A stretch of 5,655 nucleotides of DNA from positions 1-5,655 of the forward strand of contig JANPLH010000522.1 of the NCBI GenBank assembly GCA_031426435.1. Direction: 5' to 3'. This document shows positions 4,929-5,655 of this stretch, piece by piece; within the stretch, counting starts at the first letter, position 1, and every line of letters begins with the position of its first letter. Source of the stretch: UBA6168 sp031426435. GTDB lineage: Bacteria > Bacteroidota > Bacteroidia > Chitinophagales > Saprospiraceae. The notes under the pieces are model-generated. The model was not told the origin of the DNA and did no database searches. It saw only the letters and a program-made list of their open reading frames with translations. The position numbers were made by a program, and so were the translations under genes.

Positions 4929-5655
4929 TTATGGGCGGTGTACAGTCAAAACTACACGTCTGTTCAGTGCTCTACCGGCTTGTGTGTTATTGGGCGCTAT
5001 TGGATTGATTTCGCCCCTTCCCACCACAGCAATCCTATTGGCGTTAATCCCATTGGCTATGAAAAAAGCCCTTGCAGAATTAGCTCGGTTCGCTCCTGCA
5101 CGTCGGTTGATGTCTGCTCTGCCAACATTGTCAGTAAACCCTTCAATTAGCAAAGTAGAATTTGGATTGGCATTTAAGTCAGCCAAGCTAAGTGCCAAGG
5201 TTGGATTGCCAGCAGGGGGAATAGCAGCCGAGCCTGTTGGGAAATTGCCAATAGTGTTTTGAGAAACTTGCACTTTTGGAATTCTGCGGGCACTTACTAT
5301 TTCAAAATCGGCACCTGGCCCAGTGGGGCTTCCTAATGTACGCCTAAAGATTAGCTCCAGGAAATAATGGGTGAAAACTTGAAGTGAACGCTCATACCTG
5401 ATGTTTGTACCAGTAGGCTGCCCAGCAGGTGCAGGTATTACGGTGTTTGGCAACCCACCGGTAAGGCGCCGTCCTTGTATTCCAAGGCTTTCCAAAACAT
5501 CGCTTTCAGCTTCTAAACCCACTTGGTGGTTGGCTGGGAAATTGCCAAATCCAGTAGTCCCATGTGCATTGAAATTTTCCATCATCTCATGAAAAGCCTT
5601 AGCTGTTCCTTGCCCAGGCAAGGAAATATTGAGATTTCGGATATCGTCCATGTCA
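4929..5655 (-). CDS. Protein with C-terminal OmpA-like domain, 5' partial; probable eCIS-locus component
   Basis: At least 241 codons are visible before TAA at 4931-4929. The frame stays open to the right edge, so the ATG at 5651 may be internal. Numbering from that ATG, residues 1-160 are poorly characterised and rich in Gly, Pro and Asn (for example TGGLPNTVIPAPAGQPTG). The end is an OmpA-like peptidoglycan-binding domain: LLIEGFTDNVG (167-177), NRRAGANRAN (182-191), VGRGEINPIAPNN (210-222) and GRALNRRVVL (226-235). Asp174 and Arg189 match, in identity and 15-residue spacing, the pair that contacts diaminopimelate in OmpA of Acinetobacter. The usual LS of the motif reads Ala-Gly here. The first beta strand of the domain is hard to place, so it may be shortened. 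The neighbouring Afp15-like ATPase suggests this is an eCIS-linked protein, possibly a large cargo or anchoring subunit. A DUF4157-type N-terminal part is possible but not visible. Confidence 0.8.
   Translation of the reverse strand, partial: DMDDIRNLNISLPGQGTAKAFHEMMENFNAHGTTGFGNFPANHQVGLEAESDVLESLGIQGRRLTGGLPNTVIPAPAGQPTGTNIRYERSLQVFTHYFLELIFRRTLGSPTGPGADFEIVSARRIPKVQVSQNTIGNFPTGSAAIPPAGNPTLALSLADLNANPNSTLLIEGFTDNVGRADINRRAGANRANSARAFFIANGINANRIAVVGRGEINPIAPNNTQAGRALNRRVVLTVHRP

Overview
The window looks like Bacteroidota chromosome, possibly a Saprospiria-like lineage (inference). Three observations support this. Gene starts lack Shine-Dalgarno sequences. There is a Bacteroidota-type promoter (TTTG, 18 bp spacer, TAnnTTTG) at 3052-3081 on the minus strand. 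The protein families also fit that phylum. Seven of the eight genes lie on the minus strand. The exception is the 3' end of a penicillin-binding protein gene at the left edge. The longest stretch without a gene is about 90 bases. I see no tRNA, rRNA, CRISPR array, insertion sequence or integrase.

Left part (1-1143): the C-terminal piece of a penicillin-binding protein transpeptidase runs rightward and meets the leftward ribonuclease HII gene (rnhB) tail to tail, with two bases between the stop codons. This is ordinary housekeeping DNA.

Middle part (1185-3021): three minus-strand genes, read right to left, encode two unequal DUF488-family proteins and a protein that resembles the dual-OB (DuOB) family. 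Their spacing is short and rnhB follows. A good promoter lies just upstream of the first DUF488 gene, so this looks like one transcription unit that may run into rnhB. A G-rich five-unit tandem repeat sits between the second DUF488 gene and the dual-OB gene. The function of the cassette is unknown. The combination suggests nucleic-acid or nucleotide handling, perhaps in stress or conflict, but this is inference.

Right part (3110-5655): the end of a probable extracellular contractile injection system (eCIS) locus. It holds a complete AAA+ ATPase of the Afp15/Pvc15-like type, a small exported or lipoprotein-like protein of unknown function, and the C-terminal part of a protein ending in an OmpA-like peptidoglycan-binding domain. 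The sheath, tube, spike and baseplate genes are not in the window and would be expected beyond the right edge. A weak terminator-like hairpin with a T-run after the ATPase gene, followed at once by the promoter above, marks a plausible boundary between the eCIS operon and the DUF488/dual-OB cassette.
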